A stretch of DNA of 59,132 bases from Curtobacterium sp. MMLR14_010 (GTDB lineage Bacteria; Actinomycetota; Actinomycetes; Actinomycetales; Microbacteriaceae), in NCBI RefSeq assembly GCF_001865015.1, contig NZ_MJGV01000046.1:286492-345623 (forward strand), given 5' to 3'. The first letter of the stretch is position 1; each line of letters opens with the position of its first letter. The notes beneath the pieces were generated by a model. That model ran no database searches and was not told the DNA's origin. It saw only the letters and a list, made by a program, of their open reading frames with translations. Shown here one piece after another: positions 1-9,265 of this stretch. A program made the translations under genes and the position numbers.

Positions 1-32
1 CCAGTCGGGTGGTCGGGGTCGGGTGGCCGAGT

Positions 33-146
33 GGTCACGACACCCCGCTCACGTGCGCCGAGTGGTCATCAGACGTCGCTGCGCGCCGTCGATGACGACG
101 GTCTGTGGCCGGTCAGCGTCGCGCCGACGGGGTGTCGTGACCGGTC
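33..146. repeat. Inverted pair of a dispersed intergenic motif
   Basis: GGTCACGACACCCC at 33-46 is repeated in inverse orientation at 129-142, about 80 nt apart. The inverse copy extended to 129-146 is an 18-nt exact reverse-complement match to 24670-24687. The 15-mer at 38-52 is the reverse complement of 24764-24778. The rest of 1-282 shows no convincing coding sequence. Confidence 0.6.
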
Positions 147-282
147 GGGAGGCTCGGGTGCGGTCTCCAGGGTGGGTTCGGGGAACTTCGGGGTCCCGTC
201 GGACTGCCATCCGGCCGCTGCCCGGCCGCTGCCGGGCCGCTGTCCACAGCGTGCCGGATCGTCCTGGCCCGTGGGGCAGGAT

Positions 283-837
283 GTGCGAGTGCCCTCCTCG
301 CGCCTGCTGACCACGGACGACTGGCCGGAGGCGGAGCTGCGTGCCGCGACGCTGGCCGGCGACCTGGTCGAGGTCGGCGCGTGCTGGGCGTCGATCGCGG
401 AACCGCAGGACCCGGCGCTGCGAGCGGCGTCCTTCGCGTGGAGCACCGGCGACCCGAGGGTCATCGCCGCGGGACGGACGGCAACGTGGATCTGGGGCGC
501 CCGGTCCCGACCACCGCTCCCCCACGACGCCTGCGTGCAAGCCGGGCAGCGCATCCACCGACGGGGCGGAGAGCGCATCCGGGAGGTCGCGATCACCCCA
601 GAGGACCTCGTCCACCTGGCCGGTGTCCCGGTGACGCCGCCGGTGCGCACCGCTCTCGACCTGCTCCGAGTGCACGGACAGGACGCCTGGGCGGCATCTG
701 CCGAGTCGGTCGCCGGGCTCATCGCGATCGGCGAAGTCGACCCGCAGGCCCTCCGGGACCGGCTGGAGCTGCTCGGCACCGTGCCCATGGTGCGGCAGGC
801 CGAGCGCCGCCTCGCAGAACTGCTCGGGCGGAGCTGA
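283..837 (+). CDS. Hypothetical protein, AbiEi-antitoxin-like (184 aa)
   Basis: Small soluble protein with no signal peptide or membrane segment. I place the start at the GTG at 283, because the open frame reaches back to 31 but the upstream residues look like translated repeat DNA. The C-terminal half contains a segment around VTPPVRTALDLLRV. This resembles the pattern (VTxxxRTaxDLxR) seen in actinobacterial proteins annotated as AbiEi-family (type IV toxin-antitoxin) antitoxins, many of which are solitary. No AbiEii nucleotidyltransferase toxin gene is adjacent, so a toxin-antitoxin role is not supported here. It converges on rel; only 43 nt separate the two stop codons. Family assignment is tentative. 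Confidence 0.5.
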   Translation: MRVPSSRLLTTDDWPEAELRAATLAGDLVEVGACWASIAEPQDPALRAASFAWSTGDPRVIAAGRTATWIWGARSRPPLPHDACVQAGQRIHRRGGERIREVAITPEDLVHLAGVPVTPPVRTALDLLRVHGQDAWAASAESVAGLIAIGEVDPQALRDRLELLGTVPMVRQAERRLAELLGRS

Positions 838-855
838 CGTCAGCCCGAACTGAGG

Positions 856-873
856 CCGATCACGCCCGATCGG
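856..873. terminator. Weak hairpin between convergent genes
   Basis: CCGATC (856-861) pairs with GATCGG (868-873) across a 6-nt loop, between the convergent stops of the AbiEi-like gene and rel. The stem is short and lacks a U tract, so function is uncertain. Confidence 0.3.
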
Positions 874-880
874 ACGATGC

Positions 881-3217
881 TCAGCCGGCGCTGACGCGGT
901 AGACGTCGTACACGGCGTCGATGCGTCGGACGGCGTTGAGCACGCGGTCCAGGTGCGTGGTGTCGCCCATCTCGAAGACGAACCGCGAGAGTGCCAGCCG
1001 GTCCGACGAGGTCGAGACCGTCGCGGACAGGATGTTGACGTGGTGGTCGGTCAGCACCCGGGTGACATCGCTGAGCAGGCCGGAGCGGTCGAGCGCCTCG
1101 ATCTGGATCTGCACGAGGAACACCGACTTCGACGACGGGGCCCACTCGACCTCGATCATCCGGTCGGGTTCGTTCATGAGCGACTTCACGTTGGTGCACG
1201 CTGCCTGGTGCACGGACACGCCCTGGCCGCGGGTGATGAAGCCCACGATCTGGTCGCCGGGCACCGGGGTGCAGCACTTCGCGAGCTTGACGAGGATGTC
1301 CGGCGCACCACGGACGAGCACACCGCTGTCGCTGTTGCGCAGCTGTCGGCTCGTGACCTGGCGCGGGAAGGCGAGTTCGGGTTCGTCCGTCTCGGTCTCC
1401 GACTGGACGCCGGCCAGGACCTTCTCGATGACGGACTGCGTCGAGACGTGCCCCTCACCGATCGCGGCGTAGAGCGCGGAGACGTCGTCGTACCGCATCG
1501 CCGAGGCGACCTCGGAGATGGAGTCCTGGCTCATGATGCGCTGCAGGGGGAGGTTCTGCTTGCGCATTGCACGGGCTATGGCGTCGCGGCCCTGCTCGAT
1601 GGCCTCTTCGCGGCGCTCCTTGGTGAACCACTGCTTGATCTTGTTGCGGGCCCGCGGGCTCCGGACGAACGTCAGCCAGTCCTGGCTCGGGCCGGAGTCG
1701 GGGTTCTTCGACGTGAAGATCTCGACGACGTCGCCGCTCGACAGCGAGCTCTCGAGCGGGACGAGCCGCCCGTTGACCTTCGCACCCATCGTGCGGTGCC
1801 CGATCTCGGTGTGCACGGCGTAGGCGAAGTCGACGGGGGTGGCGCCGGCGGGCAGGCCGATGACCTTGCCCTGCGGCGTGAAGACGTACGTCTCCTTGGC
1901 GCCGATCTCGTAGCGGAGCGAGTCGAGGAACTCGCCCGGGTCACTCGTCTCGGCCTGCCAGTCGGTGATGTGGGCCAGCCAGGCCATGTCCTGGTCGGTG
2001 GCACTCGACGTGTCGACGTCCCGGCCGGCGGCGCGCTGCTTGTACTTCCAGTGCGCGGCGACACCGAACTCGGCACGCTGGTGCATCTCGTGCGTGCGGA
2101 TCTGGATCTCGACCGGACGCCCCTGGGGTCCGAGGACGCTGGTGTGCAGCGACTGGTACAGGTTGAACTTCGGCGTCGCGATGTAGTCCTTGAACCGCCC
2201 GGGCAGCGGGGTCCAGCGCGCGTGAACCGAGCCGAGCATGGCGTAGCAGTCGCGCACGGTCGGCACGAGGACGCGGATGCCGACCAGGTCGTAGATCTCG
2301 TCGAACTCACGACCGCGGACGATCATCTTCTGGTAGATCGAGTAGTACTGCTTCGGTCGGCCCATCACGTCGCCGCGAACCTTCGCGGCCTTGAGGTCCT
2401 TCTTCAGCGTGCCGATGACGTTCTGGACGAACTGCTCGCGCTTGGGCTGCCGTTCCTTGACCAGGCTGTCGATCTCGACGTAGAGCTTGGGGTGCAGGAC
2501 CGCGAAGGAGAGGTCCTCGAGCTCGAGCTTGATCATCTGGATGCCCAGACGGTGCGCGAGCGGCGCGTAGATCTCGAGCGTCTCCTTGGCCTTGCGCGTC
2601 GCGGACGTGGACTCGACGAACCCCCACGTGCGGGCGTTGTGCAGGCGGTCGGCCAACTTGATCACGAGGACGCGGATGTCCTTCGACATCGCGATGACCA
2701 TCTTGCGGACGGTCTCGGCCTGGGCACTGTCGCCGTACTTGACCTTGTCGAGCTTCGTGACGCCGTCGACGAGCATCGCGATCTCGTCGCCGAAGTCCTG
2801 CCGGAGCTGGTCGAGCTGGTAGTCGGTGTCCTCGACGGTGTCGTGGAGGAGGGCCGCGGCGATGGTGATCGGGCCGATGCCGAGGTCGGCGAGGATCTGC
2901 GCCACGGCGACCGGGTGGGTGATGTACGGCTCACCCGACTTGCGCTTCTGGCCGTCGTGCGCGCGTTCCGCCACGGAGTACGCCCGCTCGATGAGCGTGA
3001 CGTCGCCCTTCGGGTGGTGCGACCGGACCGTGCGGATCAGGGTGTCGACGGCGCCTGCTGGCTGAGCCCGTGAGAACAGCCGTGGGAGCAGGGACCGGAG
3101 GGATCCGAGGTTGCCCGTGGTGTTCAGGCCGAGCGGCGGGCTGGTCGGCTCCGACGGCGATCCCGGGCGGCTGGGCGCCGAGTCGTCCTGCTTCGAGGAT
3201 TCACGGGTGTCCGTCAT
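881..3217 (-). CDS. rel: Bifunctional (p)ppGpp synthetase/hydrolase Rel
   Basis: Makes and degrades the stringent-response alarmone (p)ppGpp on starved ribosomes. The 778-aa length matches long actinobacterial Rel proteins. Domains in order: HD hydrolase with HDTVED at residues 125-130 and D190 in KLADRLHNAR; the RelA/SpoT synthetase domain (RFKDYIATPKFNLYQSLHT); a TGS domain starting near ETYVFTPQGK; a Cys-rich linker (KCCTPVPGD); and a C-terminal ACT domain. Intact hydrolase and synthetase motifs argue for a bifunctional enzyme. The ATG start is preceded by GGGAGG. It is the last gene of the secD-secF-rhodanese direction, 45 nt after the rhodanese gene, and may be partly co-transcribed with it. 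Confidence 0.97.
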   Translation of the reverse strand: MTDTRESSKQDDSAPSRPGSPSEPTSPPLGLNTTGNLGSLRSLLPRLFSRAQPAGAVDTLIRTVRSHHPKGDVTLIERAYSVAERAHDGQKRKSGEPYITHPVAVAQILADLGIGPITIAAALLHDTVEDTDYQLDQLRQDFGDEIAMLVDGVTKLDKVKYGDSAQAETVRKMVIAMSKDIRVLVIKLADRLHNARTWGFVESTSATRKAKETLEIYAPLAHRLGIQMIKLELEDLSFAVLHPKLYVEIDSLVKERQPKREQFVQNVIGTLKKDLKAAKVRGDVMGRPKQYYSIYQKMIVRGREFDEIYDLVGIRVLVPTVRDCYAMLGSVHARWTPLPGRFKDYIATPKFNLYQSLHTSVLGPQGRPVEIQIRTHEMHQRAEFGVAAHWKYKQRAAGRDVDTSSATDQDMAWLAHITDWQAETSDPGEFLDSLRYEIGAKETYVFTPQGKVIGLPAGATPVDFAYAVHTEIGHRTMGAKVNGRLVPLESSLSSGDVVEIFTSKNPDSGPSQDWLTFVRSPRARNKIKQWFTKERREEAIEQGRDAIARAMRKQNLPLQRIMSQDSISEVASAMRYDDVSALYAAIGEGHVSTQSVIEKVLAGVQSETETDEPELAFPRQVTSRQLRNSDSGVLVRGAPDILVKLAKCCTPVPGDQIVGFITRGQGVSVHQAACTNVKSLMNEPDRMIEVEWAPSSKSVFLVQIQIEALDRSGLLSDVTRVLTDHHVNILSATVSTSSDRLALSRFVFEMGDTTHLDRVLNAVRRIDAVYDVYRVSAG

Positions 3218-3262
3218 GCTGCGCCTCCCAGGACGTGATCCGACAACACTACGCGCGTCGGG

Positions 3263-3613
3263 TCAGTGCCCGTGACCGTGTCCGCCGGAGGCGGTGGCGT
3301 CGGAGTCGTCCCGGACGACCGGAGCACCCGCGGACTCCCAGGCGACCATGCCGCCGGCGAGGTTGACCGCCGGGACGCCCGCCTGTTCGAGCGCGGCCAC
3401 GACACGGGCCGAGCGCATGCCCGAGTGACAGACGATGATCGCCGGCTCGTCGGTCGGCTCGATCTCGCTCCACCGCTCGGTGAACTCGGACATCGGCACC
3501 AGGGTGGCCTGCGGGGCGTGGACCTCGGCCCACTCCCCCGGCTCGCGGACGTCGTACAAGCGAGAGCCGGATGCGATGCGGGCGAGGGCGTCCTCGACGG
3601 TGATCTCCTGCAC
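3263..3613 (-). CDS. Rhodanese-like sulfurtransferase with His-rich tail
   Basis: Single-domain rhodanese (116 aa), cytoplasmic, probably moving sulfane sulfur or binding a thiol substrate. The catalytic loop is CHSGMRS with Cys62. DVREPGEWAEVH near residues 21-32 is the usual N-terminal rhodanese motif. The C-terminus ends in an unusual glycine-histidine run (GGHGHGH), which could bind metal ions. The GTG start lies 5 nt after the secF stop, with GGAGG 8 nt upstream inside the secF end, so translation is probably coupled to secF. The physiological substrate cannot be told from sequence. Confidence 0.9.
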   Translation of the reverse strand: MQEITVEDALARIASGSRLYDVREPGEWAEVHAPQATLVPMSEFTERWSEIEPTDEPAIIVCHSGMRSARVVAALEQAGVPAVNLAGGMVAWESAGAPVVRDDSDATASGGHGHGH

Positions 3614-3618
3614 GGCGA

Positions 3619-4632
3619 TCAGGCCTCCGCCGCTGCGTCCGCGGGCACGCCGACCTCGGCGCGTCGCTTGGCGTTGGCGGCTTCCTTCTTGGCGTCCGCC
3701 TGCTTGATCTTCGGCTCGTTCTCGCGCAGGTGCGCGTACATGGGCGACGCGATGAAGATCGTCGAGTAGGTGCCCACGATGATGCCGATGAAGAGCGCGA
3801 GCGAGATGTCGCGCAGCGTGCCGGCGCCGAGGATGTACGACCCGATGAAGAGGATCGCCGCGACCGGCAGGAGCGCCACGATCGACGTGTTGATCGAGCG
3901 CACCAGCGTCTGGTTCACCGCGAGGTTGATCGACTGCACGAAGGTGCGGTGCGACTCCATCGCGGTGTTCTCGCGGACCTTGTCGAACACCACCACGGTG
4001 TCGTACAGCGAGTACCCGAGGATCGTGAGGAAGCCGATCACCGCCGCGGGCGTGACCTCGAGCCCCACGATGCCGTAGACGCCGGCCGTGATGAGCAGGT
4101 CGTGGACCAGCGCCACCATGGCGGACAGCGACATCTTCCAGGTGCGGAAGTACAGCGCCATGAACACGGCGGCCAGGGCGAGGAAGATCACCAGGCCGCG
4201 GATGGCCTGCGCGAGGACGTCAGCACCCCAGGTGGCGCCGATGAACGTCGAGGCGACCTCGGACTCGTCGACGTCGTACGCCTTCGCCAGTGCTGCCTGG
4301 ACCTCGGTGGTCTCGCGGTCCGTCAGCTGGCCGGTCTGCACGCGGATGCCGTGCGTCCCGAGCTGCGAGACGCGCGGGATCTCGTCGGACACGATGTCCT
4401 CGACGGTGTTCGTCGCGAGGTTCTGGTCGACCGACTTGACGTCGGAGATCGTGAACTCGGACCCGCCGGTGAACTCGATGCCGAGCTGGTACCCGCCGCG
4501 GAGCCACGGCACGGCCAGCGACACCACGATCGCCACGACGGCGATGAGGTACCAGGTGCGGCGGCGGCCGACGATGTCGTACGACCGCTTGCCGGTGTAG
4601 AGGTCGTTGCCGAACTTGCTGAAGCTCGCCAT
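3619..4632 (-). CDS. secF: Protein translocase subunit SecF
   Basis: Membrane subunit of SecDF, which uses the proton motive force to help proteins finish crossing the SecYEG channel. The 337-aa protein has TM1 at about residues 25-45, an external P4-type domain, then five more helices including the conserved YSLYDTVVVFDKVREN motif. The C-terminus is charged and Ala/Lys-rich. Its ATG overlaps the secD stop (TGATG), as expected for stoichiometric coupling. The gene order yajC-secD-secF is conserved in bacteria. Confidence 0.97.
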   Translation of the reverse strand: MASFSKFGNDLYTGKRSYDIVGRRRTWYLIAVVAIVVSLAVPWLRGGYQLGIEFTGGSEFTISDVKSVDQNLATNTVEDIVSDEIPRVSQLGTHGIRVQTGQLTDRETTEVQAALAKAYDVDESEVASTFIGATWGADVLAQAIRGLVIFLALAAVFMALYFRTWKMSLSAMVALVHDLLITAGVYGIVGLEVTPAAVIGFLTILGYSLYDTVVVFDKVRENTAMESHRTFVQSINLAVNQTLVRSINTSIVALLPVAAILFIGSYILGAGTLRDISLALFIGIIVGTYSTIFIASPMYAHLRENEPKIKQADAKKEAANAKRRAEVGVPADAAAEA

Positions 4633-6368
4633 CAGCTGTCCTTCCCGTTCGGCGCCCCGCCGTTGCCGGCCTTGCGCTCCGCGATGGTCTGTCGTCGCTG
4701 TGCCTCACCGGCACTGCGCTGGCGCTTGCCGTCCACGACCGGCGCGCGGAACTGCGCGCGACCGCGGTAGACCGCACCGAGGGCCGCCGGGTCGAGCCCG
4801 GAGAACCGGTGCCCCTCGTTGAAGAAGCGGCGGCGGGAGATGAGCTGGAGCATCGGGTGGGTGAAGAGGATCACGACCACGATGTCGATGAGCGTCGTGA
4901 GGAGCAGCGTGAACGCGAAGCCCTTCACGTCGCTGACCGCGAGCACGTAGAGCACGATCGCGGCGAGGAAGTTGATCGAGTCGGACGCGATGATCGTGCG
5001 GAAGGCACGCTTCCACCCGGACTCGACGGCACCCTCGAGGGCCCGTCCGTCGCGAAGTTCGTCGCGGATGCGCTCGAAGTACACGATGAAGGAGTCCGCC
5101 GTGATGCCGATCGCGACGATCAGGCCCGCGACACCCGCTAGTGACAGGCGGTAGTCGACGCGCCAGGACATGATCGCGATCACCAGGTACGTCAGGACCG
5201 CTGCGACCCCGAGCGACAGGACCGTCACGAACGCGAGCGCCCGGTACTGGATCACCGAGTAGATGATCACCAGGATCAGACCGATCAGCCCGGCGACGAG
5301 GCCGCCGATGAGCTGCGCGGTACCGAGCGTCGCCGAGATGTTCTCGTTCGACTGCACCTGGAAGTTGATCGGCAGCGCACCGTACTTGAGCTGGTCAGCC
5401 AGGGTCTTGGCGGACTCCGACGTGAAGTTGCCGCTGATCTGCGCCTTGCCGTTCGTGATCGCGACGTTCGTCGTCGGCGCGGTGATCACGTTGCCGTCGA
5501 GCACGATCGCGAACTGGTTCTGCGGCTGCTGGAGCGACACGAGACGGTTGGTGACCGTGCGGAAGTCCTTGGTGCCGGCGCCGTTGAACGTCAGGTTGAC
5601 GGCCCACTCACCCGTGGTGGTGCCCTGCGAGCTCGTGGCGAGGCCGGAGGTGGCGTTCGAGATGTCCGCGCCGGAGACCTCGACCGGGCCGAGGATGTAC
5701 TTGCCGGCACCGTCGGCGTCGCAGGTGACGAGCGGCTCGTCGTCCGGCGCCGTGGTGACGTCGTCCGGGGCCTTGCAGTTGTAGTTCGTGAAGAGGTCCT
5801 GCAGCTTCGGCGTGACCCAGGCCAGGTCGCTCGCGTTCGACGGCTTGGTGCTCGGTGTCGCGGCGAGGGACGCGGGCGGCGAGTACGGCGTCGGCGAGGC
5901 GCTCGACCCGGAGTCCCCTCCGACAGAGGTGTTCGCGGCGGCCTCGGTGTAGAGCACCGGGCGGAAGGTCAGCTTGGCCGCTGCCTCGATGCGCTGGATC
6001 GTCTGCTGGTCGGGCTTGCCCGGGATCGACACGACGATGTTGTTGGCGCCCTGGGTGTTGATCTCGGACTCCGAGACCCCGGTGGCGTCGATGCGCTGAC
6101 GGATGATGTTCACCGCCTGCTGCAGCTGCTGCGAGGTGACGGATCCACCCTCGGTGTTCTGCGCCGCGAGGGTCAGCTGTGTGCCGCCCTGCAGGTCGAG
6201 GGCGAGCTCAGGGACCCAGCTCGCGCCCTCGTACCACTTGCCCGTGTCGTCCTTGTTGGTGGCCGCGAGGATCGACGCGGCCGTGTTCAGGCCGGCGAGG
6301 ATCGCGATCAGGATCACCAACCAGGTGAGCGAGCGCAGCGCCTTCTTGACGGGTGTCGATCGTGCCAC
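4632..6368 (-). CDS. secD: Protein translocase subunit SecD
   Basis: Larger partner of SecF in proton-driven late-stage protein export. The 578-aa protein has an N-terminal TM (about 10-30), the DLQGGTQLTL motif, a P1 external domain interrupted by a Ser/Pro/Thr-rich insertion near residues 150-180, and five C-terminal helices including the conserved ITADSFIVYFERIRDELRDG region. The start is GTG (codon 6366-6368). The Shine-Dalgarno is weak (GAGACGA). Two stable hairpins separate it from yajC. Confidence 0.97.
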   Translation of the reverse strand: MARSTPVKKALRSLTWLVILIAILAGLNTAASILAATNKDDTGKWYEGASWVPELALDLQGGTQLTLAAQNTEGGSVTSQQLQQAVNIIRQRIDATGVSESEINTQGANNIVVSIPGKPDQQTIQRIEAAAKLTFRPVLYTEAAANTSVGGDSGSSASPTPYSPPASLAATPSTKPSNASDLAWVTPKLQDLFTNYNCKAPDDVTTAPDDEPLVTCDADGAGKYILGPVEVSGADISNATSGLATSSQGTTTGEWAVNLTFNGAGTKDFRTVTNRLVSLQQPQNQFAIVLDGNVITAPTTNVAITNGKAQISGNFTSESAKTLADQLKYGALPINFQVQSNENISATLGTAQLIGGLVAGLIGLILVIIYSVIQYRALAFVTVLSLGVAAVLTYLVIAIMSWRVDYRLSLAGVAGLIVAIGITADSFIVYFERIRDELRDGRALEGAVESGWKRAFRTIIASDSINFLAAIVLYVLAVSDVKGFAFTLLLTTLIDIVVVILFTHPMLQLISRRRFFNEGHRFSGLDPAALGAVYRGRAQFRAPVVDGKRQRSAGEAQRRQTIAERKAGNGGAPNGKDS

Positions 6369-6393
6369 CGGTCGTCTCGTCTTTCTGTCAGGA

Positions 6394-6453
6394 CCGTCGG
6401 CGCTTGACGCCGACGGAAGAGTGTCGCCACCGGGTCACGGTCGTGACCCGGTG
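6394..6453 (-). terminator. Two consecutive hairpins between yajC and secD
   Basis: Reading leftward from yajC there is first an 11-bp stem with a GTGACCCGGTG arm (6428-6438 with 6443-6453, loop GGTC), starting 10 nt after the yajC stop. Then comes a 9-bp stem (6394-6402 with 6408-6416, loop 5 nt). Neither is followed by a clear U run. They could be a partial terminator or RNA-stability elements that set the yajC to secDF ratio. Confidence 0.5.
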
Positions 6454-6463
6454 CCCGAGGGGT

Positions 6464-6850
6464 CTAGTCCTCGGTCTTGCGCTTCGCCTGCTCGGCGTCG
6501 TCCGCACGCTCGCCGTAGATGGGCTCGCCGTTGAGTTCGGTGACGTGCTTCGGCTCGTCATCGGTGGTGGTCGTCGTCTCGATGTCCGAGGCGGTGTCGT
6601 CGACGACGCGGGAGAGCGTCTGACGGTGCACGGTGACGACGGTGCCGGGGGCGATCTCGACGTCGGCGGTGACCTTCTCGTCGTCGACGGAGAGCAGCGT
6701 GCCGTACAGGCCGAAGGACAGCATCACGCGAGCACCGGGCACCATCTTGGTGGCGAGCTCGCCCTGCTGCTTCTTGCGCTTGCGGCTGTTGTAGAACATG
6801 AAGGCCGCGAACGCCACGACGATGACGATGAGGATGACTTCTTGACCCAT
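6464..6850 (-). CDS. yajC: Preprotein translocase accessory subunit YajC
   Basis: Small single-pass membrane protein (128 aa) that associates with SecDF. It has an N-terminal helix at about residues 3-20 (VILIVIVVAFAAFMFYNSRK), then a conserved soluble part with MVPGARVMLSFGLYGTL and a VTVHRQTLSRVV segment. The tail is acidic and hydrophilic. The ATG start has AGAGAAGG upstream. It is first in the yajC-secD-secF-rhodanese series; the 94-nt gap from ruvB suggests its own promoter. Confidence 0.95.
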   Translation of the reverse strand: MGQEVILIVIVVAFAAFMFYNSRKRKKQQGELATKMVPGARVMLSFGLYGTLLSVDDEKVTADVEIAPGTVVTVHRQTLSRVVDDTASDIETTTTTDDEPKHVTELNGEPIYGERADDAEQAKRKTED

Positions 6851-6944
6851 GGTTGCATTGCCTTCTCTGGTATTTCGGTTTCGGGCCGTAGCAGTCTAGG
6901 GCACCGGGCTGTGGCTGGCGTCGCGGCCGGTTGCTGGGGCGGGA

Positions 6945-7982
6945 TCACTCGTCGTCGAAGAGCCCCGGCATCGCCGAGGCGCCCGGCTGCCCGGGCGTGA
7001 GACCGAGGTGACGCCAGGCCGACGGGGTCGCGATGCGCCCACGCGGCGTCCTGGTGACGAGGCCGATCCGGACGAGGAAGGGCTCCACGACCGACTCGAT
7101 CGTCTCGGACTCCTCGCCCACGGAGACCGCCAGGGTGTTCAACCCGACCGGCCCGCCGTCGAAGCGGGTCAGCATGGTCTCGAGCACGGCGCGGTCGAGG
7201 CGGTCGAGGCCGAACTCGTCGACGTCGTACAGCTCGAGCGCACCCTGCACCGCGGCCATGCCGTCGCCTGTGGCGTGCACGAGCTCGTAGTCGCGGACAC
7301 GGCGCAGCAGGCGGTTCGCGATGCGCGGTGTCCCCCGCGACCGCCCCGCGATCTCCCGGAGGGCGAATCGGTCGAAGTCGAGGCCGAGCAGGTGGGCCGC
7401 GCGGATGAGGACCTGTTCGAGCTCGTCCCGCTCGTAGAACTCGAGGTGCGCGGTGAAGCCGAACCGGTCCCGCAGCGGGTTCGGCAGCAGCCCGGCACGG
7501 GTGGTGGCGCCGACGAGCGTGAACGGTGCGAGGTCGAGCGGGATGCTCGTCGCCCCGGCACCCTTGCCCACCATGACGTCGATGCGGAAGTCCTCCATCG
7601 CCAGGTAGAGCATCTCCTCCGCCGAACGCGCCATGCGGTGAATCTCGTCGATGAACAGGACCTCGCCCGGCATCAGGGACGAGAGCACCGCCGCGAGGTC
7701 GCCGGCGTGCTGGATCGCCGGACCGCTCGACATCCGGAGCGGCCGACCGGACTCGTGGGCGACGATCATCGCCAGGGTGGTCTTGCCGAGTCCGGGCGGC
7801 CCCGCCATCAGGATGTGGTCCGGCGTGCGGTCCTGCATCGCCGCTGCCCTGAGCAGCAGGTCGAGCTGCCCGCGGACCTTGCGCTGCCCGACGAACTCGG
7901 CCAGGGACTTCGGTCGGAGGGCGCCCTCGAACGCGAGCTCCTCGGGTGACTCGGCGTCGGCCGCGGTGATCCCGCCGCTCAT
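6945..7982 (-). CDS. ruvB: Holliday junction helicase motor RuvB
   Basis: Hexameric AAA+ ATPase that drives branch migration of Holliday junctions with RuvA. The 345-aa length is typical. Walker A is [11 protein letters not shown], Walker B is VLFIDEIHR, sensor 1 is GATTRAG, and the arginine-finger region is RDRFGF. The C-terminal winged helix includes RTPRGRIAT. The ATG overlaps the ruvA stop (ATGA), so ruvC-ruvA-ruvB are translationally coupled. I found no actinobacterial SOS box ahead of the block. Confidence 0.98.
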   Translation of the reverse strand: MSGGITAADAESPEELAFEGALRPKSLAEFVGQRKVRGQLDLLLRAAAMQDRTPDHILMAGPPGLGKTTLAMIVAHESGRPLRMSSGPAIQHAGDLAAVLSSLMPGEVLFIDEIHRMARSAEEMLYLAMEDFRIDVMVGKGAGATSIPLDLAPFTLVGATTRAGLLPNPLRDRFGFTAHLEFYERDELEQVLIRAAHLLGLDFDRFALREIAGRSRGTPRIANRLLRRVRDYELVHATGDGMAAVQGALELYDVDEFGLDRLDRAVLETMLTRFDGGPVGLNTLAVSVGEESETIESVVEPFLVRIGLVTRTPRGRIATPSAWRHLGLTPGQPGASAMPGLFDDE

Positions 7983-8599
7983 CGAGCGGCTCCGGAGGGC
8001 CGGAGGGCACCGAGCGCCGCGCGGAGGAGTGCCTGCGTGCCCATCGCCGCGACGCCCGGTTCGGTGGCGATCGTGTCATCGACGGCCGTGCGAGCGGTGT
8101 CCTCACGCCAGCCGAGCCCGACGAGCGCGGTGACGACGTCTTCCGATGCCGGGTGCGCGACCCCGCCACGGGCGCCGGTGGGGGCGGTGGACGTCTCGAA
8201 CGCGACGAGCTTGCCCGAGAGCGCGACGATGATGAGCTTGGCGGTCTTGGGCCCGATGCCGGACACCTTGCGGAATGCGCCGTCGTCGTCCTTCGCCACG
8301 GCGTTCGCGATCTGTGCCGGGTCCATCTGCCCGAGCACGCCGAGCGCCGACTTCGGACCGACACCGGAGACGCTCCGGAGCAGGTCGAAGACGCGCAGCG
8401 CGTCGGTGGACTCGAAGCCGAAGAGCAGGTGCTCGTCCTCACGGACGATCATCGCGGTGCGCAGGAAGACCTCGGCTCCGTGGCGGAGCGTCAGCGCGTG
8501 CGCCGGCGTCACGGTGACCAGGTAGCCGACCCCCGCGCACTCGACCACGACGCTCGATCCGGCGATGTCGATGCAGGTTCCCCGGAGGCTGGCGATCAT
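7979..8599 (-). CDS. ruvA: Holliday junction binding protein RuvA
   Basis: Tetrameric protein that holds the four-way junction for RuvB. Its 206 aa comprise an N-terminal OB fold ([12 protein letters not shown]), two helix-hairpin-helix motifs ([10 protein letters not shown] and [13 protein letters not shown]), and a C-terminal RuvB-interacting three-helix domain ([19 protein letters not shown]). Its ATG overlaps the ruvC stop by four bases (GCATGA), and its stop overlaps the ruvB start. Confidence 0.97.
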   Translation of the reverse strand: MIASLRGTCIDIAGSSVVVECAGVGYLVTVTPAHALTLRHGAEVFLRTAMIVREDEHLLFGFESTDALRVFDLLRSVSGVGPKSALGVLGQMDPAQIANAVAKDDDGAFRKVSGIGPKTAKLIIVALSGKLVAFETSTAPTGARGGVAHPASEDVVTALVGLGWREDTARTAVDDTIATEPGVAAMGTQALLRAALGALRPSGAAR

Positions 8600-9261
8600 G
8601 CCCCGAGCCTAGGGGCAGCGGCCGACGACGCCGCACGCCGCGCTGCGGCCTCGGCACGCTGGAGCGGCGAGGTCGCGCGGCTGATCGGCGAGGCCGCGCT
8701 GCGGCCGGTCGTACCTGCCTGCGCGTCCCGCCACGCGCGCTGCGCCGGGGTGAGGGTCCCGGTGCCGGCGCTGACCGCATCGGGTGCACCGAGCCTCCAG
8801 GCATGGCAGACGGCCAACGCGAGCGCGTCGGCGGCGTCGGCCGGCTTCGGGGCCTCGGCGAGACCGAGCACGCGGGCGATCATCGCCTGCACCTGGCGCT
8901 TGTCGGCGTTGCCGTAGCCGGTGACGGCCGCCTTGACCTCGGACGGGGTGTGCAGACCGACCGGGATCCCGCGGACCGCCGCAGCGTGGAGTGCGAGTCC
9001 GGCGGCCTGGGCGGTCCCCATCACCGTGCGGACGTTCGCCTGGGCGAAGACGCGCTCGACGGCGACCGCGTCCGGGTGGTGGGCCTCGATCTGCTCCGCG
9101 ATGCCCGAGGCGATCAGCACCAGGCGCTGCTCGAGCGCCATGTCCGCCGGCGTCCGAACGACCGTGACGTGCACGAGGCGGGCGCGACGGTCCGGGGTGA
9201 CCTCGACCACCCCGACACCGCAGCGGGTGAGCCCGGGGTCCACCCCGAGCACGCGGAGCAC
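8596..9261 (-). CDS. ruvC: Holliday junction resolvase RuvC
   Basis: Dimeric endonuclease that cuts Holliday junctions symmetrically. It has an RNase-H-like fold with the acidic catalytic set: D in [12 protein letters not shown] in [22 protein letters not shown], and the DxxD pair in [16 protein letters not shown]. At 221 aa it is longer than E. coli RuvC because of a C-terminal Ala/Arg-rich extension, which is common in actinobacteria. GTG start, 4 nt after the yebC stop with GAGGA upstream, so it reads as part of a yebC-ruvC-ruvA-ruvB operon. Confidence 0.97.
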   Translation of the reverse strand: MLRVLGVDPGLTRCGVGVVEVTPDRRARLVHVTVVRTPADMALEQRLVLIASGIAEQIEAHHPDAVAVERVFAQANVRTVMGTAQAAGLALHAAAVRGIPVGLHTPSEVKAAVTGYGNADKRQVQAMIARVLGLAEAPKPADAADALALAVCHAWRLGAPDAVSAGTGTLTPAQRAWRDAQAGTTGRSAASPISRATSPLQRAEAAARRAASSAAAPRLGA

Positions 9262-9265
9262 CGGC

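Noticed and set aside
31..282. N-terminal extension of the AbiEi-like protein back to 31
   Set aside because: It translates the dispersed repeat and is low-complexity; a GTG at 283 gives a protein of sensible size.
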